A stretch of 64,000 nt of DNA from Saccharina japonica (GCA_008828725.1 MEHQ01001058.1:262161-326160); one strand, 5' to 3'. Positions 30,101 to 41,169 are shown, counted from the first letter of the stretch. Made by a program: numbers and translations. Notes: generated by a model from the sequence alone, not told the origin.

Positions 30101-31520
30101 GGCCAGTTGTAGTATATAATAGCCTGTGCTCAACGGTGGTAATACAACTATTCGAAATTGAGCCTCGGCGCCAAATTGACGTTTCATATTTGCGGGTGCC
30201 TTCTGTGGTTTGAAGCACTGTTTGCTGTATATAAGGTGATGCTACTGCTTATAATAGTGGGAGTGGTAAAAAGGAAAGTCCTACATGTGTACGAGTACGT
30301 ACATACTAGAAAACGAGTTACGTAATGCAAAACCTGACACGACCTATGACAATAGTCAGCGCCACGACGAGAGGAATACACTACCGTACGCGTACTGTAG
30401 TTGCTGTTGTTTTGACACGAAGGATCATCTGCATTTCCCCCCATAATCACTGTTTGACCTTGTGTTTGGTGTAACCGGGGGCGGAGGAGTGTTGCCAACA
30501 CCCCCCCACACACCCCGTAACCTTATAGGGATGCGAGGGTCTATGGTCATACGACTACGGTCATGCATGAAAATGAAGTACACCCCCCCCCCCCGTAGCC
30601 TGTCCCTGTGCTACTAAAATGTAGCGCTATTATACCGTAAACAGGAGGAGTGCGAACCAAGTATCACAAGTGCAAGTCAAGTCTCACAACTCAAAAGAAA
30701 GTAAGCTGCGCACCACGTAACACAGGAGAGAGACAATAAGGATCGCGACTGAGTCAGCTCAATCGTCAGCCGCGTGCGCTCCGGTATCTAGGACACCGGG
30801 GCCATCATTCGTAGCCGGTATTCCCCGCATCGGCAGAAAAATTTCACTGGACTATACGTACCAGGTGTATGTTATGATGTTGCTAAGAAGGTCAAGAAAT
30901 ATACGGGATTCTCGAAACACTGATCGATGTGATGATGATGATGGATCGCTCTCGAAAAAGTGGCCATGGGTTCCTTTTCCTGTTCGTGACCGCGATGCCC
31001 CGAGCCCCCCCCCTCCCGGCGGTAGGTATTACTAGGGGTTGCCACTGCTAGCAGTCTAGACTAGACTTATACCCCACGCCACGAACATCTGGGAGCAGAA
31101 GGACCGGTTCGAATAAATACCGATTGATTGATTGATTGATTGGTTCATTGATTGGCTTTTTTAAGTCTTGGGGAGTTCCCAGATGCCTGGTAGTTGCTCG
31201 TGCAGGGGTCATCACATGATGTAAGACCCGCCGATGTATGCAATATGATACATGATAGGTCGCCGCCGCCGTGCGAGGGGTCTCAGAAGTACGGAGGAAG
31301 AAAAAAGGATGTAGTTGTGCCGAGAGCAGCAACTAACTTTATTAGCGACAGAAGCATGAACCACTCGTAAATGACTCTGCTGCGATTAATTAATTGCTTG
31401 ACATCCGACCACTTTCAGCGAGCGCATGCATGCACCCTATATGTATTATGAGGGCTATGATTGACAGTAAGACATTCGCAGCCCACGGGCATACAGACAC
31501 GCGTGCGAGGATTGAACATG
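30101..31520. other. Mostly non-coding; includes a C-run repeat copy and a GATT microsatellite
   Basis: At 30505-30597 lies another copy of the C-run-bounded repeat (GGGATGCGAGGGTCTATGGT, CATACGACTACGG, GAAGTACACCCC). At 31120-31155 there is a (GATT)n microsatellite. Nothing else is recognised. Confidence 0.55.
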
Positions 31521-31617
31521 TTAACCCTTTTAGGACTGCAGTCCCGTTTTGGGGACAAATTACTCAGAATTAGAGTGGTTTGTCCCCTAAACGGGACTGC
31601 AGTTCTAAACGGGTTAA
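31521..31617. mobile_element. piggyBac-type MITE, symmetric subtype
   Basis: TTAA at 31521-31524 and 31614-31617; CCCTTTTAGGACTGCAGTCC start, GGGACTGCAGTTCTAAACGGG end. Confidence 0.88.
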
Positions 31618-32041
31618 GAGCGCAGGAGGTTGTAGTATAACGCTCCAGGTGTATACTGCTCCTCCTCCTCCTCCTGTAGAATTTTACGGGGGGGCATATA
31701 ATAATAATCTAAACCCACCATGGCCCCAAAAACCATACACCCCCCTGTGTAGGTTGGGCGTACAATAGTAAGCGCAAAGGGCCAACATTCAACCAATAAC
31801 TCCAGATTCACGAAAAAAAGCAAAACAAGCACACACACGTATATATTATACCAGGTATATATCAGCTATGTATCTCATCCTTCTATTGAATCGTAGGGGG
31901 CAGGCACAGACACCAAACGTGGCTACGAGTAAACATAGGGGGAGTCACAGGGGAATGTAAGGATTTGAGGTCCATCTTGTTGTTGAGTTCTGATTTCTAC
32001 GCTCCCCCCAGTTTAAGGCCCTGATTTAAGGCCAGTAACCT

Positions 32042-32138
32042 TTAACCCTTTTAGAACTGGAGTCCCGTTTTGGGGACAAATTACTTAGAATTAGAGTGGT
32101 TTGTCCCCATAACGGGACTGCAGTTCTAAAAGGGTGAA
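32042..32138. mobile_element. piggyBac-type MITE, symmetric subtype
   Basis: TTAA at 32042-32045; the right border has mutated to TGAA at 32135-32138. CCCTTTTAGAACTGGAGTCC start, GACTGCAGTTCTAAAAGGG end. Confidence 0.85.
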
Positions 32139-32245
32139 ACTGTTGCAATGCGACCGCGTGGCAACACGAAGAAGATATGTAGCTGCGCCTGGGTCGCATA
32201 TCATGCCTACCGGGATTATGATACATCACAGGGGAACAACATAGT

Positions 32246-32615
32246 CGCCCCGGTAGTCTAGTGGTCAGCTTCAAATACTAGCATTATTGGTACCCAAGTT
32301 CGAATCCCACAGCGGTGAGATTTTGACTGTATTTGCAAAAAAAAAGGAACCAATTTGATGGCTGAGAGCGCCTACATGGCGTGGGTAGGCGGAATTTGAC
32401 GCGAGCGAGTCGACGAGGGAAGAAAGGGCTGAAGTCTTCTCGCGACAAAAATACGAGGCACGTACCGTACGTGGTGGGGATGGGGGGGAGAAGAGTCTAC
32501 TTAGTGACCCCTACTTAGTGACCCCGCATCTGAGTTTACGACTACGTAAAGAGGGAGGGGGAAAAAAAGCGCGAAGATAATAAGCGGAATGGAAAGAAAA
32601 AAAAGGCGTAAGAAC
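32246..32615 (+). mobile_element. Full-length SINE with the best-preserved tRNA-like head
   Basis: The head starts CGCCCCGGTAGTCTAGTGGT; box A TAGTCTAGTGG fits the pol III consensus, and box B GTTCGAATCCC follows at about 32300. The body holds GGCTGAGAGCGCCTACATGG, GCGTGGGTAGGCGGAATTTG and CGACGAGGGAAGAAAGG. The tail holds GACCCC (duplicated, 32505-32524), TCTGAGTTTACGACTACG and GATAATAAGCGGAATGGA. The tRNA parent was not identified with confidence; the head is Glu/Asp-like in its first 20 bases. Confidence 0.85.
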
Positions 32616-34147
32616 CAAACATAGCGTGTAAAGCATATAGGGGGATACGCGGTTTTTGGGTCAGTCGTGGGTTCTGATGACTATGGCCGCTCGTAATAGT
32701 GTGTGATACCAGCATACCAGGTACCTGATAGCGTTCACATTATAGGTGTGGGATTCTTGTCGACACACCCAGCAACCCGGCGGCTTTTTGTGTGGCCGAT
32801 GCTGTACGCTACGTACGTAAATGTACACACTCGCCAGTTTTTTTTTGTGTCCGTCATTTTTTTTTTCGCCTGAACTTCTAAAAGTGCGTGATGATGATGA
32901 CCGCTTTTGGTTCTTCGAGGTGACAGGTCGCTCCCGCCGGTGCGACCTGTCCGTGCTGTTTGCTGTTACTGCGTATATACACACAATCGGTCCGTGCCTT
33001 GGTATCTACAGCACGTACGCACAACAGTATAGTAACCGAGTACTTACTAAGCAATGTATCGGTCATCAATCAACTCGGAGCCTGTCTGTCTTCTTTTTTT
33101 TTCGTGACTCGTATTTATTCGGGGTGGGATATGATGATGAGTGAGAACAAACAGCAACAAACAGCAACAAACAGCGACGAACAGCAACAAGCAGCAACAG
33201 GCAGCATCAGGCGCCTGCCTCGGTAGGAATAGCACCTACAACATCATCAGCTAGTAATAGCTACGACTGTGTAATTAGCTGCATTATTCTCCGAGGCCAT
33301 TCACCTATTTATTAGGAATGACCTCAAATATATCACCCAACAAACACCCTATACTCGTACATATTATACATGCACAGGTCAGGTGTGTAGGTACTTTTGA
33401 GAGAACAATTATATGCCACAATGTACCGAAACATAAGAACCGTTTATATGAAATATCAATACGTAAAATGTCCTTATATTCACGGACATAGTGGTAAAGT
33501 CTTGAGCCCGATATAAGAGAACAGTTTACTATTTAATATCAGTATGTAAACATGTCCTTATATTTTCGGACAGAGTGGTAACCTCTTCAGCCCGATTCAC
33601 AACCAATCCCCATGGTGGGCATATCTAATATCTAACGGTTTCGTTATCTGACGGTTTCGTTTTAGTAAATTTTGCATCGGATCCAAAGATACAATGAATG
33701 GTTGGGTGCGTAGCCTCTTGGTTGAGAAGGTCCGTACGCGAGGAAAGTTTAGACTCAAGAGCGCAGCCCCTAGACTACACATTCATACCTACTACTGCTC
33801 TATGATACGGACATGAATGAGCACTATACAGCAGTGGAACCGGCCGTGATCCTTACAAAAACCTGGAGATTCATTAGCCTATTAGATTAGAATGCACGGC
33901 GTAGCAATCAACGAACAGACGCGTCAGCAGTCAGCACGACAATTACTAGCCAACACGTACGTACGTACGCACGCGCATACACGCGTTTTTCGCCCCCCAT
34001 TATCGTTATCCAAGTTTTTTGGGGCTTGATATCGTATCGAAATGTTATTTAGTTCGTTATCCAACACTAATGCACGGATGAATCGTGAAAACGTAATACT
34101 ACTGTACTCGTGGTACCATTACGTAATTTATGGTATATAGAATGTTA
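32616..34147. other. Non-coding stretch with two small tandem repeats
   Basis: At 33141-33212 a (CAGCAACAAA)-type minisatellite is seen. At 33425-33600 a ~90-bp unit is repeated (ATATCAATACGTAAAATGTC then GGACATAGTGGTAA.GTCTT, again at 33535-33585 with small changes). Chance frames only. Confidence 0.55.
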
Positions 34148-34360
34148 CAGTAGTGGTCCCTCTATAGTCCCTCTATGGTCCCTCTATAGTGCCGGAATGC
34201 GCCAGCCAAAAATACCGGCACTATACTCGTAGCGACAACCGGCACTATACTCCGCACACTACCACACTGGTTCACCCCATCTGTGCCAAGCGATTCCACA
34301 TACACTATAGCGGGAAACTGGCACTATTCAACCGGCACTCTAGAGGGACCACTACTGCTG
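34148..34360. mobile_element. TIR element with AGTAGTGGTCCCTCT ends
   Basis: CAGTAGTGGTCCCTCTA at the left and TAGAGGGACCACTACTG at the right are perfect reverse complements. The left end has the 11-bp unit CCCTCTATAGT three times. The interior contains ACCGGCACTATACTC and its relatives, shared with 20440-20590. Confidence 0.8.
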
Positions 34361-34476
34361 TACCAGGTACCAGGTATATGTATAATATGTACCAGAGGGC
34401 ATGTGCGTGTATATACGTGTGTGGTGTTTGCACCTTTATATTGCGCGTTTTGTGCATGAAGTTGTGCCTATGTGCT

Positions 34477-34588
34477 ATCACGGGGGGGCATCACAGCAGT
34501 AAATAGGACCAAATATTGTTAGTAAAAAATGACATATATAAAGGTTTTTGTGTTTACCATAGCTCCTATTCACTATGGCCCCCCGTTA
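34477..34588. mobile_element. Foldback MITE, related to 29994-30100
   Basis: The interior CAGTAAATAGGACCAAATAT and GGTTTTTGTGTTTACCATAG, and the end CCTATTCACTATGGCCCCCC, match the 30.0-kb element. The left arm is shorter and G-rich. Confidence 0.7.
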
Positions 34589-34993
34589 TACTTATATTCA
34601 TACGTGCGCACGTAGAGCGTGGCAATTGGAACGTCGATATCGTTACGGAGAATGTTAACAGTTGATACGGTAGTAATAAGCATGCATGTGATAATGTTGT
34701 AGCAAATTGGCGGGTCGGTGGTCCGAAGACGCGAGGTCGGCCCGAGCCAACGCGACAGAGGCCAAAAAAAAAATATTACTACTGCTGCTGTACCGGTATG
34801 CTTCCTTGCTGATCACGGCATAATAAGTAAACTAATTACCACTGGTAGCTATTTGCTGTACTTGGTATTTATACGTATTAGGGCCGTTGTCATCGAAGAG
34901 ATTTTTGTATTACATTTACTTCCTGATTTTCCTGAACTTTTACTTTTTCCTGATTATCCATTTTTGTTTCTATTAATAGTAGACACATCGCTT

Positions 34994-35212
34994 GGGGCCC
35001 GAATTAACGAGCATAAACTAAATTCAATTTGGAAAAAAAAAAAAATCAAATTCGCTTTTCATTGGTCAACACACGCACCAGCACCAAACATTATACCCCA
35101 AGATCCTAATCTTTGGTGCTGGTGCGTGTGTTGACCAATGAAAAGCGGATTTGATTTTGATTTTTTCTAAATTGATTTTTTTTCTTCTTCGTTAAAACGG
35201 GCCCTTGGGGCG
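34994..35212. mobile_element. Inverted pair of the GGTGCTGGTGCGTG family
   Basis: TTGGGGCCCGAATTAACGAG at the left and CTTCGTTAAAACGGGCCC with TTGGGG at the right frame two inverted units meeting at CCCCAAGATCCTAATCTTTG near 35100. This is the cleanest example of the foldback arrangement seen at 8975-9290. Confidence 0.8.
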
Positions 35213-35394
35213 GGCTTTTAGAATTTTATATTTGCTACGAGTACGTACTGTACTTGTGGGGACTATAATATGACATCGAGCGGAAAGCGCACTACGTACT
35301 CGTATTGCATTTTTTTTGGGGAGGGGGGGGGGGGATTGACGACCACGTGGTGGACAATCGTCAGCGAGTAAAAAACAACGAGCACAATACTCGC

Positions 35395-35397
<3 letters not shown>

Positions 35398-35432
<35 letters not shown>

Positions 35433-35452
35433 CGACAACATCAACATCAACA
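35398..35452 (+). repeat. (AAC)n microsatellite
   Basis: About 11 AAC units are followed by imperfect ones. On the opposite strand this makes a false polyvaline frame. No LINE 3' end is attached. Confidence 0.9.
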
Positions 35453-35882
35453 ACAAGAGGAATAGTATGCCACGCGCTGCCACGGGAGGACGTCCGAGGA
35501 CCCTCCCCCCGGGTCAGGGAGTGTAGCAACCATGTTCGAATGGGGTCTGACTGGTTTGGGAATGAAACAAGATTATCCGTGGTCGTTGGCTCCATTCCAA
35601 GCGGGTTTCAGGTGTTTGGCTCTACTATGGGCCATGACCCTGAAAAAAAAAGGGATTTTGGAGGGTCACAGCCCATAAGTTGGGGTCCATGTTGAGTTCT
35701 GGGCTCTGGACTAGTCACTACCGAAACCCTGACAGATAATGGTCCAACTGAAGCTTGCGGCAGGATCGCGCAGCTCTTCTCTTGACACGGGGGCGAGGGT
35801 ACCGTCACGGGGGGTAGCGAGTGCGCTCGACATGGTTGAAAACCGCCACACGCATATCGTACGTATAGAGCGCAAGGCGTGC

Positions 35883-36374
35883 GTCAGAGCAGGCCGTGTC
35901 AGGCATCCAAGTGGCACCCTCAGGAGCATTCTAGGAGTTATGATATCGCCGTCGCGGCTCTCGGCGAGAACTCCTTGGATTTCTATGTATCAGCATCAGT
36001 TCCACTTTTGCCAGAAATGTATCGCCAGAGTCTCGTCCGCCACCCCGTCCGTTTCCCCCTGGGGAGCTTCCTGGTCAGGCCATGGCCGTATCGCGTGGCT
36101 GCTGCCGCAGGCGAGTCCTGTGACGCTTACGTCAGAGCAGGCCGTGTCAGGCATCCAAGTGGCACCCTCAGGAGCATTCTAGGAGTTATGATATCGCCGT
36201 CGCGGCTCTCGGCGAGAACTCCTTGGATTTCTATGTATCAACATCAGTTCCACTTTTGCCAGAAATGTATCGCCAGAGTCTCGTCCGCCACCCCGTTTCC
36301 CCCTGGGGAGCTTCCTGGTCAGGCCATGGCCGTATCGCGTGGCTGCTGCCGCAGGCGAGTCCTGTGACGCTTAC
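35883..36374 (+). repeat. Tandem duplication, 248 + 244 bp, GC-rich and coding-like
   Basis: The segment starting GTCAGAGCAGGCCGTGTCAG and ending GTCCTGTGACGCTTAC is present twice back-to-back. The copies differ by one substitution (CAGCATCAG against CAACATCAG) and a 4-base deletion of one CCGT in the second. A frame in the unit reads ALGENSLDFYVSASVPLLPE, which looks protein-like, but no domain is recognised and the 4-base deletion shifts it. The near identity points to a recent event. Confidence 0.9.
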
Positions 36375-36810
36375 GTACGCTCCATCGCGAGCTGCCGCGT
36401 CATCTCGTCGTGTATTCCTACACCCTCACGGACCTCCCGGGAAATATCGCAACACTGCCAACATCAATCACGCCGCGTTCAAAGCGTCCCAAGTTGGCCG
36501 CTTGGTCCTACCAAAAGTAAAATGACTACAGAAGGTTCCCGTCAGAGAAAAAGGCACTTCATGCCCGCAGTGTTTCTATTGGTCAATTGTTTTTTAATGG
36601 GATGTTTTGATTGGTGGGAAATTCTTGGTCCGTCGGTGTCGTCATTCAGAGTTCCTTTTTACCACGCCCACTAGCAGTAGCATAACTAGCAGGAATACAG
36701 CAAACAGTGCTCCGAAGCACAGAACGCGTCTGCGAATAAGAAACGTCAATTTCGCGTCGAGGCTCAGTTTCTTATTTTTTTGTCACCATTGAGTACAGGC
36801 TACTACCGGC

Positions 36811-36893
36811 TACCACTCTGGGCGTAAATATACGGACCGTTTGCACATTAATATGTATACAAAACTGTCCTTGTATTTACGCCCAGAGTAGTA
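36811..36893. mobile_element. 83-bp palindromic MITE
   Basis: TACCACTCTGGGCGTAAATA at the left pairs with TATTTACGCCCAGAGTAGTA at the right. Related half-motifs (CCACT.TGTCCG..AATATAAGGAC) lie at 33.4-33.6 kb, 13.0 kb and inside unit B of the large repeat. Confidence 0.75.
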
Positions 36894-37789
36894 TTATATA
36901 TGGGGTTTACTCCATAGGTACCCGACCCTGAGCACCGTTTGTTCGGTTACATTTCGTACTTATCGGGAGAAAACGAGCGTCAATTTCTTATGACTGAATT
37001 TCTTAAGAGCGGGCGCTGCCTGTGCACCAACACTTGACAGCCGATTTTACGAATTGAGAATTGCCCTTCCGATGAGAGTGATAACCACTTTTAGTAGTTT
37101 TTTTGTTTATTAAAAGGTTTTATTTCGCTCATCCAACCATTTCAGGTTTAATTTTGCGACTAATCGCAAAATATTAGACAAAACTGCAAATCCGGCAATT
37201 ACTTTTAGTCAAAAATGAACGTAAAATATACCAGGTGTGTAGGTATCGATCCACGAAAACAAAATCGAAATCAGCCTTGACAGGCTCGTAAAACAGAGGA
37301 TATAAGGAAATTGGTATTTAGGGGCGAGGTGACTCGCCCATAAGTCCAGATTTTCGTGGATCTTCGATATCTCGAGACTACCGATTTTGTTTTTTGTCAT
37401 CGACGGCTGTCACAAATGGCAATAGTTTACAGTGTATTTTTTTACTATGAGGGAAATACATGTCTTAAAAAAAAACAGTATTTTCGATTGTCATTATCAT
37501 CGGAAAGGAAATTCTCAATTAGGAAAATCGGCTGTTACTTCTTGCTCCCTTTCCAACAATCGCGGTATTGGAAATATTATTGGAACTTCTTTGTTTTCAG
37601 CACCAATCAGCAGCATTTATTGTGGAAAATACTGTAGTATCACTCTGTCCCTCATATTTCGGGGCATTTAGATGGCCACAACGGGTCCAAATGTACCTAC
37701 TGAAGCACATTTTATTTTCGATCAGACTGGTATTCCGTTTTTCTCGACTCTCGTGGAAGAGGGTTAAGACACACCCTCACACGGTCCAG
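36894..37789. other. Non-coding stretch
   Basis: AT-rich, with short chance frames. A short inverted pair of CCACGAAAA and TTTTCGTGG lies near 37250 and 37350. No exon is recognised. Confidence 0.4.
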
Positions 37790-38310
37790 CGCTGCCCCCG
37801 TAGCGCCCAGTAGAACGTCCGCGACTACCCCAAAGGGATGCGGGCACCAAAGGGGTGCGGGAGGGAGTGAACCGGCCGCCAACGTGTTTAGCGAGATCGG
37901 CTGAGAGGATCGGAGAGGGTGTCACGAGCCGCCGTGAGGCAAGTGAGAGCTAGGAGAGAGGCCAGCACTAATCAGGGACGACGAGTCCCTCTGAGGGCGA
38001 AGGGGGGCGCGCCGCACCCAGTCGCTGGCCGCAGGGAGCGGAGAGAGAGCGAGGGAGGGGGCGCAGCGGACATCGACGGGTCGGGGACTGCTGGATCGGG
38101 AGGGGTACAAAGGGCTGAGGGCCAGATACGCGATGTGAGAAGAGTCGCGGGGAACGTCGGGAGGCCTATATCACCGACCGAGGCAGCACTACCTGTAGGG
38201 TGGGACCTTCAAGGCGTCAGGCAAGGCGTCCGGAAACGCGAAGCGAGCCGGCGTCTTTCTCGGCGGCACCCGAGGCGACACACGGCGCGCGGGATTTTCC
38301 TTGTGACTCT

Positions 38311-38388
38311 GTTGGTTGTATAGCATAGTCCACTGGCCTACTCAGTCACGTGACGGAGCAGGCCAGTGTACTATGCTATACAACCAAC
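38311..38388. repeat. 78-bp near-perfect palindrome without loop
   Basis: Two 39-bp arms (left starting GTTGGTTGTATAGCATAGT, right ending ACTATGCTATACAACCAAC) meet at GTCAC/GTGAC with only three mismatches. It can extrude as a cruciform or hairpin, and could be the head-to-head junction of two terminal inverted repeats. Confidence 0.85.
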
Positions 38389-39339
38389 ACTCTCCGACAA
38401 GAACATCGGGCGGTACCTTCGCCAAGTGGAAAGAACGGACGCTACGTGTTGCACGCGCGTTGTGTGGTGGAGACAGCCCGCGATAGGGGTGGCACCGGCA
38501 CCGCTCCGTTTCCCCTACCGCGGGGTGCGAAGTCCGACGCACGAGACGGGACGCATTAGAGCGGGCGGTACAAGCGGGCCCGGGTGTTCGCAGTGGGGGC
38601 CGCGCGGATGGATGGGGGGCGGTCACCGGCGACGCGTTCCTTCGCAAACAGAGGTTTTAGTACGGATGGGACTAGAAAATGTCCTTGGGGCGGGGCCACT
38701 CATCCTCGTTTCTCTGGAAGATCGAATCACAACCAGAAAGAAAAACGCAGCGGCAGCTGGCTGGTGCACACGCACGTATGGGCATTCATGTGCTAGGAAT
38801 CTTCACCCGCGCCTTGGGGAAGCGCACCGGCTAAACCGGGACTTGACGACGCTGAAACTCACTTCCACGGGCGATCAAGATGCGGCAAGTTTTTGCCGGC
38901 CCAGCTGCACTCGCCGGACGGCCGATACATGACGCGGCAGTGGTTCGCGTTGGCTGAGAGCGGCGACCTAGTCCTCCTGCTCCCGTGACTGATTGCGTAC
39001 ACTAGGCGAGGAGGCACAAGGCCGAGATATCCCGCTCAAAAACCTTCGGGCGGATATAAGCACAGTCGCGTCGCCAGCGTGTCGCTACGCGGGGCGCGAC
39101 AAAGTTGCAGCGCGCATCCTCCTCGCTCGGCCGGCAACGAGGAGACGCGGGCCACCCTGGTGACCAAATTCCCGCCCGAAGACCAATCTGCCGTCTCGGG
39201 CGGCGGCGGCAGCGGCGGCGGCGGCGGCGTTGCTGGCGAGTGCACTGGTAGGAGGACTAAGTGCTTCCCCGTGGCTTCATGACAACGAGTAAGGTAATAC
39301 CAGCTCGTCATGCAGCGCTCTATCGTGCCCCAGGAACGA

Positions 39340-39800
39340 CGGTCAGCGCTTCGCGCACCTCCAATCCATCAGCCACATCAACATCGGGCGAGAGGGCTTT
39401 GGCAAGATCATGACAACCTTTTGGTGGATAATCGTCGACAATCCTGACGCGAATCCGCCGGAGGTTTCGAACCTCTTCTTGCGGTCTAGCCTTGACGTAT
39501 CGATCGGCCTGCGTCGGAATTACAACGGAAGCGGCGCGAAACCGCGCAGGGGCAATGCGACAGTGGTGACCGCGGCTATGTAGAGGAGATCGATCACGAG
39601 GTGCGGAAGTTTAGGGTCGCCCTGCACGGGGGAGTCGAGTACGTGAGGTTGAGGGCACGTGTGCTACAGGAGACGGATAACTGCGCCACTCTCACGAACT
39701 GCTCGGAATCGATCAACGAGGTGCTTGCGCAGGTGGCTACTTGCGTGTCGGTGCTCACGCCGTTTTGTGGCCGAGTGTTACGGCGAGAGACCGGCTGATG
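39340..39800 (+). pseudogene. Unidentified protein-coding fossil in two frames
   Basis: A stretch reading SISHINIGREGFGKIMTTFW, IIVDNPDANPPEVSNLFLRS and SLDVSIGLRRNYNGSGAKP runs to a stop at about 39582. A second frame follows (EVRKFRVALHGGVEYVRLRA, QETDNCATLTNCSESINEVL) and ends at 39798. The residue mix and the continuity across a frame change suggest one decayed protein. I do not recognise the family. A replication, capsid or element protein are all possible. Confidence 0.35.
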
Positions 39801-39990
39801 TTCTTCTTTCGGATTGTCTCGGGGGAGCACGGGACGATCGCTTGGTCCAGAGGGGTGTAGCATGGGGACCCTGTGGGGCCGGTGGTGGTCTGCTGATATA
39901 TAGTTGCGGCCGGGCTTCCGTACGGAACCCTTTTTTGCACAAATATGCTCACATTGTAGAAACCGTCTGCGGTGTTGATTCCAGTAATTG

Positions 39991-40380
39991 AATCAGACGG
40001 ACACATTTCGGTCGGACACATGTAGACTTTCCGCCACAAAGGAACTGCAGTAAACTCGGGAATTCAGGTTTTACGCTTTGAGCGTAGACGGGTGTTCTAT
40101 ATGAGAACGGTGAAAAACGGGCAACAGGTGGGGTATTCATAGGCTGATGTACAGCCGGAAGTAGGCACCGAATGGAGCTATTGATATAATTGGGGTAGAC
40201 TTGTCCAACAATAGGTTTCCTTGTGTAAATACACTGGTTTTCTTCTTTCAGTGGTTGTTTTAGGAGGGATCGACGTCAAATTTTACACACCTTGCACAGA
40301 TCGTCGATTGGATCAATGCCTTTGTATGCACTTTATGATCTAGATCTTTCCTTCGAAGGCAGATATATTTATTCCTGGTT
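39991..40380. other. Non-coding stretch
   Basis: Nothing recognised in this AT-richer sequence between the GC-rich patch and the TIR element at 40381. Confidence 0.4.
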
Positions 40381-40727
40381 GACGCACGCTACGATAGAGG
40401 TGCACCATGTTTTTTCTGAGCTCCTCACTTAAATCCTTAAGAACTGGTCCCGCGAATTTGGGGACAAAATACTTGGAATTAGTGGGGCACATTTTTTTTC
40501 AGTTCTGAATGGGTTAAGGAGCGTCATACCTCACCGAAAAACATATTTTGGAGGAAAACAAAAGTGCTGCCGGATGAGAAATCTCATGACTGAAGTATAG
40601 TATAGTCTGAAGCAGTATTCGTCACAAAAATGAAAAAACGACGAATTTGGGTTAAGGAGCTCGATCAATCAGAAACCGATTCAGCCAAAAAAAGGTATAC
40701 CTTATATCTCTATCGTAGCACGCGTCG
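40381..40727. mobile_element. TIR element (GACGC.CGCTACGATAGAG) carrying a piggyBac-type MITE
   Basis: GACGCACGCTACGATAGAGG at the left and CTCTATCGTAGCACGCGTC at the right are near reverse complements. The inner segment GTGCACCATGTT and ACCTCACCGAAAAAC matches 8889-8955. Another right end of the same type lies at 10152-10172. Confidence 0.7.
40429..40517. mobile_element. piggyBac-type MITE nested in the TIR element
   Basis: TTAA at 40429-40432 and 40514-40517 border the asymmetric subtype (CCTTAAGAACTGGTCCCGCG, TACTTGGAATTAGTGGGGCA). The empty counterpart at 8889-8955 supports a clean insertion. Confidence 0.85.
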
Positions 40728-41169
40728 GTTTTGTATGATCTAGCTCATCATGTGGCCGGATGGGACCCTTTTACAATCTGCATGGTCTACGTAGCACGTG
40801 CTTTCTGGGCTAGATCTGTACGATGCAGACCATGCACAACCTCTCGCAACGGCAGGTGGGAAACTAGATGATCTATCTGTAGATGATCTATATGATGATC
40901 TATCTGATCTGTCCGAGGTGTGAAATTTTACGCTTCACATTGTCGGATGGCAAACATGATAATTAAAATAAATCGTCGAAAATCCCCCGGTATACCGTTT
41001 TATGGCCTTCTTCGCAAGGTATTGCGGACACGTTTGGGGTTTTGCGTATAGAGAACCACAGCAAACTCAGGAATATTTTTTAGGGCGCCAATTGTTCATT
41101 CCAGCTCAACTCGTGGGAGGTTTTACCCCCAGCAGTACCCTCAGCGGCCTTCTGGACCAAGAGTAGTCA

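Larger units (their letters stand above)
37790..39990. other. 2-kb GC-rich patch with coding fossils
   Basis: GC content and CpG are clearly higher than in neighbouring kilobases, and frames are longer and richer in A, R and G. No frame stays open for a normal gene, and none gives a recognisable domain apart from the fragments at 39340-39800. This may be a decayed element or inserted DNA of different origin. Confidence 0.45.
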
